NCBI RefSeq assembly: GCF_003952165.1
Contig: NZ_RXFT01000014.1
Span: forward strand, 1 to 64,000
Reading direction: 5' to 3'
DNA from: Variovorax guangxiensis
GTDB taxonomy: Bacteria; Pseudomonadota; Gammaproteobacteria; Burkholderiales; Burkholderiaceae_C
Length of the DNA: 64,000 nucleotides
Shown: piece after piece, positions 20,383 to 30,695 of the stretch
How the letters are laid out: each line of letters starts with the position of its first letter
Position numbering within the stretch: position 1 is the stretch's first letter
Notes under the pieces: generated by a model
Database searches by the model: none
What the model saw: the letters and a program-made list of their open reading frames with translations, nothing else
Told to the model about the DNA's origin: nothing
Translations under genes and position numbers: made by a program

Positions 20383-21012
20383 CTACTTCGCGTCGCTGTA
20401 GACGGTGGCGCGCGACACGCCCATGTGCGCCGCCGCGATCTCGGCGCCGCGGCGGACTTCGAGCATGCCGGCCTTCTTCAGCTCCTGCACCAGCTGCTTG
20501 CGGTCGGCCGGCTTCAGCGAGCGCGGCGTGGTCGCGCGCGCGGCGGCGAACTCGTCGATGCGCGCGTGGATGCGGTCCGAATGGCTGCCGCCGCCGGCTT
20601 CGAGGTGCTCGTGCACTTCCCTGTCGTCGATGCGCGTGAACTGCGAGATCGCGCCCTGGAAGCTCTGGAACAGCGTCAGGTCGACGTTCAGGCACAGCGC
20701 GGCTACGTACTCGCCGCTCTCGTCCTTGATGCCGATGGAGGTGCTCTTGACCTTGCGCCCGTCGGGAAAGGTGTTGGCGTAGTTCGCGATCACCGCCGGG
20801 AACTCCGGGTCGCGGATGCGCGCCAGGCCCAGTTCGGTGACCGAATCGCCGACGTCTCGGCCGCTCAGGCCGTTCTCGATCGCGTGGATCGCGTTCCTGG
20901 GGTTGCTCAGGTCGTGCACCACCACCTCGCAGAAGGGCGCGAAGGTCTGGCCCAGGCCCTCGGCGATGTTGCTGAGCATGTCGAGCAGCTGCTTGTTCGG
21001 CTTCTTCTTCAT
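20383..21012 (-). CDS. YheO/DauR-type transcriptional regulator
   Basis: 209 residues. An N-terminal PAS-like YheO domain (QTFAPFCEVVVHDLSNPRN; GIKDESGEYVAALCLNVDL) is followed by a C-terminal helix-turn-helix: RKQLVQELKKAGMLEVRRG and EIAAAHMGVSRATVYSDAK. DauR, the Pseudomonas D-arginine catabolism regulator, belongs to this family, and relatives control amino-acid catabolic genes. Divergent from the second PLP enzyme across a palindrome-rich gap, which it probably binds. Confidence 0.93.
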   Translation of the reverse strand: MKKKPNKQLLDMLSNIAEGLGQTFAPFCEVVVHDLSNPRNAIHAIENGLSGRDVGDSVTELGLARIRDPEFPAVIANYANTFPDGRKVKSTSIGIKDESGEYVAALCLNVDLTLFQSFQGAISQFTRIDDREVHEHLEAGGGSHSDRIHARIDEFAAARATTPRSLKPADRKQLVQELKKAGMLEVRRGAEIAAAHMGVSRATVYSDAK

Positions 21013-21025
21013 ACCGGGGAATGTA

Positions 21026-21102
21026 TCCAGCTCTGGACGAACAATCTGATTTATACAAAAAGTATAGTATTGGATGTATTATCCAGTTCTGTTCAGATTG
21101 TT
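21026..21102. promoter_or_regulatory. Palindrome-rich divergent operator region
   Basis: Between the YheO-like start (21012) and the PLP-enzyme start (21119) are three inverted repeats: TCCAG-CT-CTGGA at 21026-21037; AACAATCTGA at 21040-21049 paired with TCAGATTGTT at 21093-21102; and TATAC-AAAAA-GTATA at 21052-21066. A second TATCCAG occurs near 21080. The gap is strongly AT-rich. The outer 10-base arms enclose the likely promoter, suggesting a repression loop or an activator site for the YheO-like protein. Confidence 0.5.
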
Positions 21103-21118
21103 GATGCAGGAGCCACGA

Positions 21119-22264
21119 ATGACAGAACGCGCACGCTACGTCGATCCCCGCACCGGCCGGCGCCACGAGCTGTCCGAACGCCGCTGGCGCTCGGACGACG
21201 GCAACCCGATGCTGGTCACGCCGCTGCCGGGCATCGGGCGCGACGACATCGATTCGCGTACGCGCTCGCTGTGGCGTTACCGCGCGGCGCTGCCCGTGGC
21301 CATCGACAGGCCCGCGAGCATGGGCGAAGGCTGCACGCCGCTCGTGCAGAAGCGCTGGGGCGACTTCGAGCCGCACTTCAAGCTGGAGTGGTTCAACCCG
21401 ACCTGCAGCTTCAAGGACCGTGGCGCGGCGGTGATGATGTCCTTCCTGCGCCAGATCGGCGTCGATGCGGTGCTGGAAGACAGCTCGGGCAACGGCGGCG
21501 CGGCCATCGCCGCCGCGGGCGCCGCGGCCGGCATGCGCGTGAAGGTGCTCGCGCCGAGCTACACGCCCGCGCCGAAGGTGGCGCAGATCCGCGCCTTCGG
21601 CGCCGAGGTGCAACTGGTGCCGGGGCCGCGCGAGGAGTCGGAACACGAGGCGGTGCGGCAGTCGGAATCGATCTTCTACGCGAGCCACAACTGGCATCCG
21701 TTCTTCCTGCAGGGCACGAAGACGCTGGCCTACGAGCTGTGGGAAGACCTGGGCTTCGTGGCGCCGGACAACGTCGTGATTCCGACCGGCGCGGGCAGCA
21801 ACGTGCTCGGCTGCTGGATCGGCTTCAAGGAGCTGCTGGCGGCGGGGCAGATCAGGAGGCTGCCGCGCATCTTCGTTGCGCAGCCGCTGAACTGTTCGCC
21901 GATCGACGCGAGCTTCACCGCTGGCGTCGACACGCTCGTGGAGCGCGCCGTGCAGCCGACCATCGCCGAGGGCACGGCGATCAAGCGGCCGGTGCGGCTG
22001 GCGGAAATCATGCAGGCCCTGCGCGAGACGAACGGCAGGACCGTGGCGCTGACCGAGGAGCAGATCGCGGCGGCGGTGCGCCGGCTCGCGGCCTGCGGCC
22101 TTTACGCGGAGCCGACTTCCGCATCGGCCGCCGCGGCCATCGACGTGCTGGCGCAGCGCGGCGATATCAGGAGCACCGAGACGACCGTGGCGCTGCTGAC
22201 TGGCACCGGGCTGAAGTCGACGCAGTTCATGACCGGGCTCTTCGCGGACGCGGCCGCCGCATAG
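21119..22264 (+). CDS. Threonine-synthase-like PLP enzyme (second copy)
   Basis: 381 residues from ATG 21119 (MTERARYVDP). Schiff-base Lys is in NPTCSFKDRGAAVM; SSGNGGAAIAAAGAAAG is the phosphate loop; PTGAGSNVLGCWIGFKEL is the glycine-rich middle motif and LLTGTGLKS the end motif. Lacks the N-terminal zinc ribbon of the 18125 gene, although a similar ordering of motifs shows they are distant relatives. Probably a lyase or deaminase on a hydroxy- or diamino-acid, controlled by the divergent YheO/DauR-like protein. Threonine synthase itself is less likely given the context. Confidence 0.85.
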   Translation: MTERARYVDPRTGRRHELSERRWRSDDGNPMLVTPLPGIGRDDIDSRTRSLWRYRAALPVAIDRPASMGEGCTPLVQKRWGDFEPHFKLEWFNPTCSFKDRGAAVMMSFLRQIGVDAVLEDSSGNGGAAIAAAGAAAGMRVKVLAPSYTPAPKVAQIRAFGAEVQLVPGPREESEHEAVRQSESIFYASHNWHPFFLQGTKTLAYELWEDLGFVAPDNVVIPTGAGSNVLGCWIGFKELLAAGQIRRLPRIFVAQPLNCSPIDASFTAGVDTLVERAVQPTIAEGTAIKRPVRLAEIMQALRETNGRTVALTEEQIAAAVRRLAACGLYAEPTSASAAAAIDVLAQRGDIRSTETTVALLTGTGLKSTQFMTGLFADAAAA

Positions 22265-22283
22265 CGGGCCTGCTCAACAAAAA

Positions 22284-22315
22284 ATGGCCCCCACGCCGCG
22301 CGGCATGGGGGCCAT
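22284..22315 (-). terminator. Rho-independent terminator of the adhesin gene
   Basis: ATGGCCCCC (22284-22292) pairs with GGGGGCCAT (22307-22315), with a further GCCGCGCGGC inner stem. On the minus strand the stem is followed by a T run (plus strand AACAAAAA before it), so it ends the adhesin transcript. On the plus strand it has no T tract. Confidence 0.75.
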
Positions 22316-22385
22316 CCTCTTGCTTGCCGATTCGTTGCCGGCTCGCTCCCTGATCGGCTCTATTTCCCCTGAGCCCTTATTTCCC

Positions 22386-24380
22386 TTATCTCCACTTCCA
22401 GCCCACGCCGGCGTTCACGCCCCATTCCTTGCCGTTGGTCGAAATGCCCGCGCCCCACGACATCCCTCCGTCGCCGGCAAGCGCCTTGAAGGTCAGCGCC
22501 ACGGCGCTGTAGCCCTTGTAGCTGCCCACCCCGACGCCCACGGTCTTCTCGCCCGGGGCGAGTGTGGGCAGGTAGGTGCCCGACATGGCCATGGCCATCG
22601 CCGTGCCCGTGTAGGCGATGCGCGCCACGTCGGCGACCTGGCTGCGCACCTGGTTGAGCTGGTTCACGTTGACAGCATCCATGGGTTGCACGCCCGGCGC
22701 AACGTTGGAGATGCGCGTGCCTCCCGGCGCCTGGCCGTTGCCCAGCACGATCTGGCTGTAGTCGACGGAGCCATCGGCGCGGGTCGTGTATTGCGCACTG
22801 CTGGCCCGGGAGGCGGCTTCGGATGCCTTGAGCTGCGCCACGTTCGCCGCGTCGCTGTCCGCCGTGCCGGCCGCCACGCCGGTGATCTGGCGGAAGCGGC
22901 CGCTGGCTGCGTCGCCGACCGAAGCGGCTGCCTGTGTGCTGGCGGTGGCCTTGACGGCGGCCTGTTGCTGCGCCGATGTGTTGCGAGGCACGTATCCGGC
23001 CACGCCGGCAGCGGTGGCGGCCACCGAGCCGGCGCCCAGCGCCACGCCCTCGCTCTGCTGCACCACCGCGCCGAAGCCGATGGCGGTGCCCTTGGCGATC
23101 CGCGGCGACTGGCTCAGCGACGTTCCACCGGCATCGGCGTTGTCGCCGAGAGCGGTGCCGCCTCCGCCTGCGCGCGAACTCGCGCCGATGGCCTGCGAGC
23201 CCGTGGCCAGCGCGCCGGTGCCGATGGCGATCGCGTTCGCGCCTGTCGCGAGAGCGTAGGAGCCCACGGCCAACGCGTTGTTGGCTGCTGCCTTGGCGCC
23301 TGTGCCGGCCGCAAGGGAGCTGGAACCGCTGGCCTCCGATTGCGGGCCGATCGCAACGGAACTGTCGCCGCTGGCCATCGAGTCGCCCGCCGTCGACTTG
23401 GTGTGGAAGTACTTGGTACCCGTGTTGTAGATGGTGCTGACCGACGTGCTCAGGCTGCGAAGGTTGCCGTTGGCGGTGGACAGGCCGGTGGAGAGGCTTC
23501 CGATGCTTGCCGCGGTGGACGTGGACAGGCTGGCGAGGGCGCCATTGGCCGTATTGAGGCCGGTCGACAGGCTGCCGATGCCGGCGGCGGTGGAGGTGGA
23601 CAGGCTGGCGATGGTTCCGTTGGCCGTGTCCAGGCTGGTGGACAGCGAAGCGGTGGCGGTCGAGAGCTGGCTGACGTTGACTGCGTCGGTCGCAGAGCCG
23701 CCGGCGGCGACATTGGTGAGCCTGCGCTCACTGCCGCCGCTGCCCACCGACACCTCGCCGGCCGGCGTCGCAGCTGTGACCGCGGTTCCCGCGGCCGGTG
23801 TGTAGGCGGGCGCACCCTGCAGGTTTGCCAGCGAGTCGGCGGTGGTGCTGCCGGCGCCGATGGCGGCGGAGTTGTCGTACTTCGCGGAGGCGCCGCTGCC
23901 AAGGGCCACGGCACCCTGGCCGGCTGCACTGGACGCCGCGCCGATCGCGGCCGAGTTCAGCCCCTGTGCCTGTGCGTCGTAGCCGAAGGCGGCGCTCCCG
24001 GTTCCCGAGGCGTTGCTCGAGAGCCCGGCCGCGGTGGCCCATTTGCCGGCGGTGCTGGAGAACCCGATGGCGGTGGCCCCGTCGCCCGTGCCCTGCGAGT
24101 AGCTGCCGTACACCGTCACGCCGTCCAGGTTGTTGCCGCTCGAGTTGCAGCCGGTGATGTTGGACCAGGGACCGGTCCCGTCGACCGGCATGCTGTTCGT
24201 TCCGGTGACGGTCACTCGGCCGATGGTTGCCGTGCTCGAGCTGTTGCAGTTGGCCGGAGCGTAGGTCGATGCACTTGCTGTGAGCGGCGAGAGCTGGAGC
24301 CCGCTCGCGAGAACTGCGGTCACGGCTGACAGCCTGAAGCCGATGTGGCCGCGGCGGGTGTTTCTGTAGGAATTGCTCAT
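22386..24380 (-). CDS. YadA-type trimeric autotransporter adhesin
   Basis: 664 residues from ATG 24380 (MSNSYRNTRRGH), giving a signal peptide with core LSAVTAVLASGLQLSPLTASA. The passenger has YadA head repeats of about 14 residues (ALAVGSYALATGANAIAIGTGALATG, split: ALAVGSYALATG and ANAIAIGTGALATG), neck segments such as ITGVAAGTADSDAANVAQL and VAPGVQPMDAVNVNQL, a Ser/Thr-rich stalk with 25-residue repeats, and a C-terminal four-strand YadA anchor ending GVNAGVGWKWR. Trimeric outer-membrane adhesin for surface attachment. An upstream in-frame ATG at 24530 would put 50 residues before the signal, so it was not used. Confidence 0.93.
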   Translation of the reverse strand: MSNSYRNTRRGHIGFRLSAVTAVLASGLQLSPLTASASTYAPANCNSSSTATIGRVTVTGTNSMPVDGTGPWSNITGCNSSGNNLDGVTVYGSYSQGTGDGATAIGFSSTAGKWATAAGLSSNASGTGSAAFGYDAQAQGLNSAAIGAASSAAGQGAVALGSGASAKYDNSAAIGAGSTTADSLANLQGAPAYTPAAGTAVTAATPAGEVSVGSGGSERRLTNVAAGGSATDAVNVSQLSTATASLSTSLDTANGTIASLSTSTAAGIGSLSTGLNTANGALASLSTSTAASIGSLSTGLSTANGNLRSLSTSVSTIYNTGTKYFHTKSTAGDSMASGDSSVAIGPQSEASGSSSLAAGTGAKAAANNALAVGSYALATGANAIAIGTGALATGSQAIGASSRAGGGGTALGDNADAGGTSLSQSPRIAKGTAIGFGAVVQQSEGVALGAGSVAATAAGVAGYVPRNTSAQQQAAVKATASTQAAASVGDAASGRFRQITGVAAGTADSDAANVAQLKASEAASRASSAQYTTRADGSVDYSQIVLGNGQAPGGTRISNVAPGVQPMDAVNVNQLNQVRSQVADVARIAYTGTAMAMAMSGTYLPTLAPGEKTVGVGVGSYKGYSAVALTFKALAGDGGMSWGAGISTNGKEWGVNAGVGWKWR
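23461..23645 (-). repeat. 75-base tandem repeat in the adhesin stalk
   Basis: Unit 1 spans 23461-23535, unit 2 23536-23610, and a partial third unit begins at 23611. Each encodes about 25 residues built on SLSTSTAA.IGSLSTGL.TANG. The units are similar but not identical at the DNA level (both end GTGGACAGGCTGGCG). Such units can change stalk length by recombination. Confidence 0.75.
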
Positions 24381-24987
24381 GGATTTTTCTTTGAAATCGA
24401 TCTTCTGAAAAAGAAATGCGGATTCGATGCGCGTGACGAGACGGCCTGATTCCCTTGCCGGGATCGGGCGTCGTTCGGTTCGCGGGGGCGAAAGATGGAT
24501 TTCCCAACTTCGGGAAATCGGCCTTGCCAATGGCTGCGCGCGGGCGCGGTTCAGGCAGGCAAGTGGCGGTGCGCGAGCTAGCCGCAGGGCTCGGGTGAAA
24601 TCATTCCAACCTCTCTGTGTTTATTCGACGATGAAAGTCGCGCAGAGGTGCGTTGCAAGCTCCGCCAAGACTTCGAGGTTGCGGAATGTATCGACTGGAA
24701 ATTGGCTCGGACAATGACCATTGATGTCAATTAATGGCATTCCTCCGGGATTGAATTATTTCCGGATTGCGACTTTTGTTTTTTGGGCGAGAAGAAGTCC
24801 GCGATTTCGATTTTTCTCTTCAGAAGAATCTCACGGCCAAAACAGTCATGCGGCGCATTGATGACGAAAAATGCCGGTAGGGAGTCGGCGCCCAAGGGCC
24901 GAAATGTTCCTCCGTCCGCAACAAAAAATCACGCTTTTCAGATGGGAGGCAAGCGGCGTGGCATTGCGCCCTGCCTTTCGAGCAGCG
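24381..24987. other. 607-base region without a convincing gene
   Basis: Lies between the adhesin start (24380) and the end of the cyclodeaminase gene. The part next to the adhesin is its leader and promoter area; 24600-24870 is notably AT-richer than the rest of the window, including a small palindrome ATTGATGTCAAT at 24720-24731. Short open frames occur, but none has coding-like composition or recognisable protein features. A regulatory RNA or a decayed gene cannot be excluded. Confidence 0.5.
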
Positions 24988-25974
24988 CTACCAGGGCCAG
25001 GCGATGCGCGTGCCTGTTCGGGTCTCGGCAGCGCGCGCATGAAGAAGGCGTGCGACGGTGAGGTCCTGCAGCGCGAGGCCCGTCATGTCGAAGACGGTGA
25101 TGTCTTTCGGGGCGCGCCCGAAGGCGGCCTTGCCGCTGAGCAGGTCGCCCAACTCCATGCATTCGGTGTCGGGCGCCCATTGCGTTTCGCCGATCTGCCG
25201 GACCTGCGTGCGGTCGTCGACGAACAGGCGCGCGCGTGCCAGCAGGCCTTCCGGCAGCTCCCGCTTGCCGCGGGTGTCGGCGCCTACGCAGTTCAGGTGC
25301 GTGCCGGGCTGCACGGCATCGAGATCGAACAGCGCGCCGCCGCCCGGCGTGGCGGTGATCACGATGTCGCTGCCGGCCACGGCGGCGTTGCGGTTCGTGG
25401 CTGGTGCAATGTCGCAGCGGCCGGCGAAGTGCGCTTCGAAGGCGGCATTGCGCTCGCCGCTCGCAGTTATATAGAGAGCCTCGCGCAGCGAGGGGATGAG
25501 CCGAAGCGCGAAGTCGAGCTGGATCCGCGCTTGTACGCCGGTGCCGAAGATGCACAGCCGCTCACTGTCGGGCCGTGCGAGCAGCTGCAGGCCCAGCCCG
25601 CCGGCCGCGCCGGTGCGCGCGGTGGTCACCGTGTTGCCGTCGATGACGCACAGCGGCCGCCCTGTCGCCGGGTCGATCAGCATGATGGTGGCCTGATGGG
25701 GCTCGCCGCCGCGCTGCCGGTTGGCCGGCCAGAAGCCGGCGGCCTTGAAGCCGAGCAGCCCCTGGGCCTGCACGTCGCCGGACTTGATGCCGAACACGCC
25801 GCCGGTGCCGAGAGGTTCGCGCACCACCGGGAACACGCGGCCCTCGCGTTCGCTGTGCAACATGAAGGCTTCGCGCACGGCCCCGAGCACTTCATCGGGG
25901 GAGAGGAGGGCGTCGACCTGGTTCTTGTCGAGAAGCAGGAGTTGGGCGTCGGCGGCCGCGGCGAAGAATGTCAT
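24988..25974 (-). CDS. Ornithine cyclodeaminase / mu-crystallin family protein
   Basis: 328 residues. Rossmann NAD(P)-binding motif IFGTGVQARIQ near residues 144-154; GFKAAGFWPANRQRG, TVTTARTGAAGGLG and ITATPGGGALFD follow the family pattern. Members convert ornithine to proline with NAD or act as ketimine reductases, e.g. on delta-1-piperideine-2-carboxylate; I cannot choose from sequence alone. It lies 57 bases downstream of dciA on the same strand, but a strong palindrome in between suggests its own promoter and regulation. Confidence 0.9.
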   Translation of the reverse strand: MTFFAAAADAQLLLLDKNQVDALLSPDEVLGAVREAFMLHSEREGRVFPVVREPLGTGGVFGIKSGDVQAQGLLGFKAAGFWPANRQRGGEPHQATIMLIDPATGRPLCVIDGNTVTTARTGAAGGLGLQLLARPDSERLCIFGTGVQARIQLDFALRLIPSLREALYITASGERNAAFEAHFAGRCDIAPATNRNAAVAGSDIVITATPGGGALFDLDAVQPGTHLNCVGADTRGKRELPEGLLARARLFVDDRTQVRQIGETQWAPDTECMELGDLLSGKAAFGRAPKDITVFDMTGLALQDLTVARLLHARAAETRTGTRIAWPW

Positions 25975-25998
25975 CTGGAAATATTATCTATTTCCAGA
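25974..25998. promoter_or_regulatory. 25-base perfect palindrome at the cyclodeaminase start
   Basis: Arms TCTGGAAATA (25974-25983) and TATTTCCAGA (25989-25998) flank TTATC. One arm begins on the first base of the start codon (ATG at 25974-25972, minus strand), so a bound protein would block initiation. The site is AT-rich in a GC-rich background. No regulator gene is adjacent. Confidence 0.6.
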
Positions 25999-26031
25999 CA
26001 AAAAATCAAAACGACCGGCAGGCCGAGGCGG

Positions 26032-26340
26032 TCAGCGCCCCGTGTGCACCTTGATCCGTATCGTCGCCACGTCCCAGCCCCGGTTCTTGAGCCGGGTCAC
26101 GAGCATCGGCGAGAGCTGGCGCAGCTTGGCTGCCGCGGCGCTGCCCTTGACCAGCAGACACCAGACGTCGCCCTCGGCCGGACCGGCCTGCACGGCCGCG
26201 CGCATGGCCGGCGGGATCAGCCCTTCCACCGCCTTGAGCCGCTCCGTGGTGTCGCGCGCGCGCGCCATTAGGCTGCCCAGCGTCGGGGCGCCTTCCGCAG
26301 CCTGCTGCAGCGAAATGGCGGGGGGAAGTCGGCGATACAT
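26032..26340 (-). CDS. dciA: DciA-type DUF721 helicase-loading protein
   Basis: 102 residues from ATG 26340 (MYRRLPPAIS). DUF721 family: LGSLMARARDTTERLKAVEGL and the nucleic-acid-binding-like fold ending MLVTRLKNRGWDVATIRIKV. DciA proteins interact with the replicative helicase DnaB in bacteria without DnaC/DnaI loaders. It lies divergent from secA, as in many Proteobacteria. The open frame upstream of 26340 runs into the secA leader and is not family-like. Confidence 0.85.
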   Translation of the reverse strand: MYRRLPPAISLQQAAEGAPTLGSLMARARDTTERLKAVEGLIPPAMRAAVQAGPAEGDVWCLLVKGSAAAAKLRQLSPMLVTRLKNRGWDVATIRIKVHTGR

Positions 26341-26370
26341 CGGTAATCCAGGGGTTAGAAACAAGACAGC

Positions 26371-26376
26371 TAAAAT
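26371..26376 (+). promoter_or_regulatory. -10-like element before secA
   Basis: TAAAAT in the AGCTAAAATGCCC context lies about 138 bases upstream of the secA ATG in the dciA-secA divergent gap. The -35 region is not obvious. The long leader (26377-26513) could hold post-transcriptional control, but no SecM-like gene is present. Confidence 0.35.
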
Positions 26377-26513
26377 GCCCGGTTTGCCGGCGATTGCGCC
26401 GGAAAAAGGCTGCTTGCTTTCATGGAAAGCGCGCCCAACTGCTTTCACCATATCTTAGGGAATCCGGTCGAAGTGCCTGCCGTATCTCATCAGGCGCCCG
26501 CCCATCTCCACCC

Positions 26514-29300
<2,787 letters not shown>

Positions 29301-29310
29301 AGTAGACATG

Positions 29311-29404
29311 CTCCCCAGGCTTGCCGCACTTCGTGTGGCCGCCAACCCCCTCGCCGGGGGCGATACCGGCGGCCCGGCAAGGCCGGTTCCGCGGTATCCC
29401 TGGC
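29311..29404. repeat. Extragenic palindromic repeat / terminator after secA
   Basis: Between secA and argJ are stacked inverted repeats: GCCGCAC-TTC-GTGTGGC (29323-29339), CCCCC-TCGCC-GGGGG (29346-29360) and GATACCG (29362-29368) with CGGTATC (29392-29398). The wording resembles an extragenic element I remember as frequent in Comamonadaceae genomes (unverified). No T tract follows, so it may be a REP-like element that stabilises or terminates secA mRNA. Confidence 0.55.
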
Positions 29405-29465
29405 GACGAAAAGTGCGTCTTGTCGGTGCCGATGAAAAATTGATACGCAAGAAGGAATAAGTGCC

Positions 29466-30695
29466 ATGCCCGTGAACCTGTCTGCCCCTGATCCTGCCGC
29501 CTTGTTCGCGGTGCCCGGCGTTCGCATCGGCGTGGCCGAGGCGGGCGTGCGCAAGGCCAATCGCAAGGACCTGACGGTCGTGCTGATCGACGAAGGCTCG
29601 GCCGTCGGCGGCGTGTTCACGCAGAACCGCTTCTGCGCGGCGCCGGTGCAGGTCTGCCGCGAGCACCTGGCTGCTAACCACGGCATCCGGGCGATGGTCA
29701 TCAACACCGGCAATGCCAATGCGGGCACCGGCGAAGACGGGCTGATGCGCACGCGCTCCACCTGCATCGCGCTGGCGCGCAAGCTGGAGATCTCGCCCGA
29801 GCAGATCCTGCCGTTCTCCACCGGCGTGATCATGGAGCCGCTGCCCGTCGACCGCATCGAGGCCGGCCTTCCCGCCGCCCTGGCCGATGCCAAGGCGGAC
29901 AACTGGGCGCGCGCGGCCGAGGGCATCATGACCACCGACACGATCCCCAAGGCGTTCAGCCAGCAGGTTCAGGTCGGCGGCGCCACCGTCACCATCACCG
30001 GCATCAGCAAGGGCGCCGGCATGATCCGCCCGAACATGGCGACCATGCTGGGCTTCCTGGCGACCGACGCGAAAATCGACCCCTCGCTGATCCAGCCGCT
30101 GGCCAGGCAGCTGGCCGATGCCTCGTTCAACCGCGTGACCATCGACGGCGACACCTCGACGAACGACTCGTTCGTGGTCATCGCCACGCAGAAGGCCGCG
30201 CACGCGACCATCACCTCGCTCGACTCGGCCGAGGGCAAGGCGCTGGTGGCTGCGATGCAGAACGTGGCGCGCCAGCTGGCGCAGGCCATCGTGCGCGACG
30301 GCGAGGGGGCGACCAAGTTCATCACCGTCCAGGTCGAAGGCGGCCGCGACGCTGCCGAGTGCAAGCAGGTGGCGTACGCCGTGGCGCACTCGCCGCTGGT
30401 CAAGACGGCCTTCTACGCCAGCGACCCGAACCTGGGCCGCATCCTGGCGGCCGTGGGCTATGCGGGCATCGCCGACCTCGACCAGACCGGCATCGACCTG
30501 TTCCTCGACGACGTGCATGTGGCGGTCAAGGGCGGGCGCAATCCGTCGTACCGCGAGGAAGACGGCCAGCGCGTGATGAAGCGCAGCGAGATCACCGTGC
30601 GCATCGGCCTGGGCCGCGGCAATGCCAGCGAGACGGTGTGGACCTGCGACTTCAGCCACGAATACGTGACGATCAACGCCGATTACCGGTCATGA
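29466..30695 (+). CDS. argJ: Bifunctional ornithine acetyltransferase/N-acetylglutamate synthase
   Basis: 409 residues, standard ArgJ length. Self-cleaving Ntn-type enzyme of the cyclic arginine pathway; the autocleavage motif is in MIRPNMATMLGF, with nucleophilic Thr after Ala-Thr-Met context and NTGNANAGTGEDG and KAFSQQVQVGG upstream. C-terminus ends ISLDFDSEYVTINADYRS-like as FSHEYVTINADYRS. Its stop overlaps the next start (ATGA). Confidence 0.98.
   Translation: MPVNLSAPDPAALFAVPGVRIGVAEAGVRKANRKDLTVVLIDEGSAVGGVFTQNRFCAAPVQVCREHLAANHGIRAMVINTGNANAGTGEDGLMRTRSTCIALARKLEISPEQILPFSTGVIMEPLPVDRIEAGLPAALADAKADNWARAAEGIMTTDTIPKAFSQQVQVGGATVTITGISKGAGMIRPNMATMLGFLATDAKIDPSLIQPLARQLADASFNRVTIDGDTSTNDSFVVIATQKAAHATITSLDSAEGKALVAAMQNVARQLAQAIVRDGEGATKFITVQVEGGRDAAECKQVAYAVAHSPLVKTAFYASDPNLGRILAAVGYAGIADLDQTGIDLFLDDVHVAVKGGRNPSYREEDGQRVMKRSEITVRIGLGRGNASETVWTCDFSHEYVTINADYRS

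Noticed and set aside
23461..23645. Repeats as a possible CRISPR or satellite array
   Set aside because: They are in frame, 75 bases long and code for the adhesin stalk; no spacer structure.
24427..24717. Open frame of 96 codons in the AT-rich gap
   Set aside because: Arg/Ser-rich composition without hydrophobic core or family likeness, overlapping the likely adhesin leader.
24783..25061. Open frame of 92 codons between adhesin and cyclodeaminase
   Set aside because: Overlaps the cyclodeaminase 3' end on the other strand and has a low-complexity, mostly basic composition.
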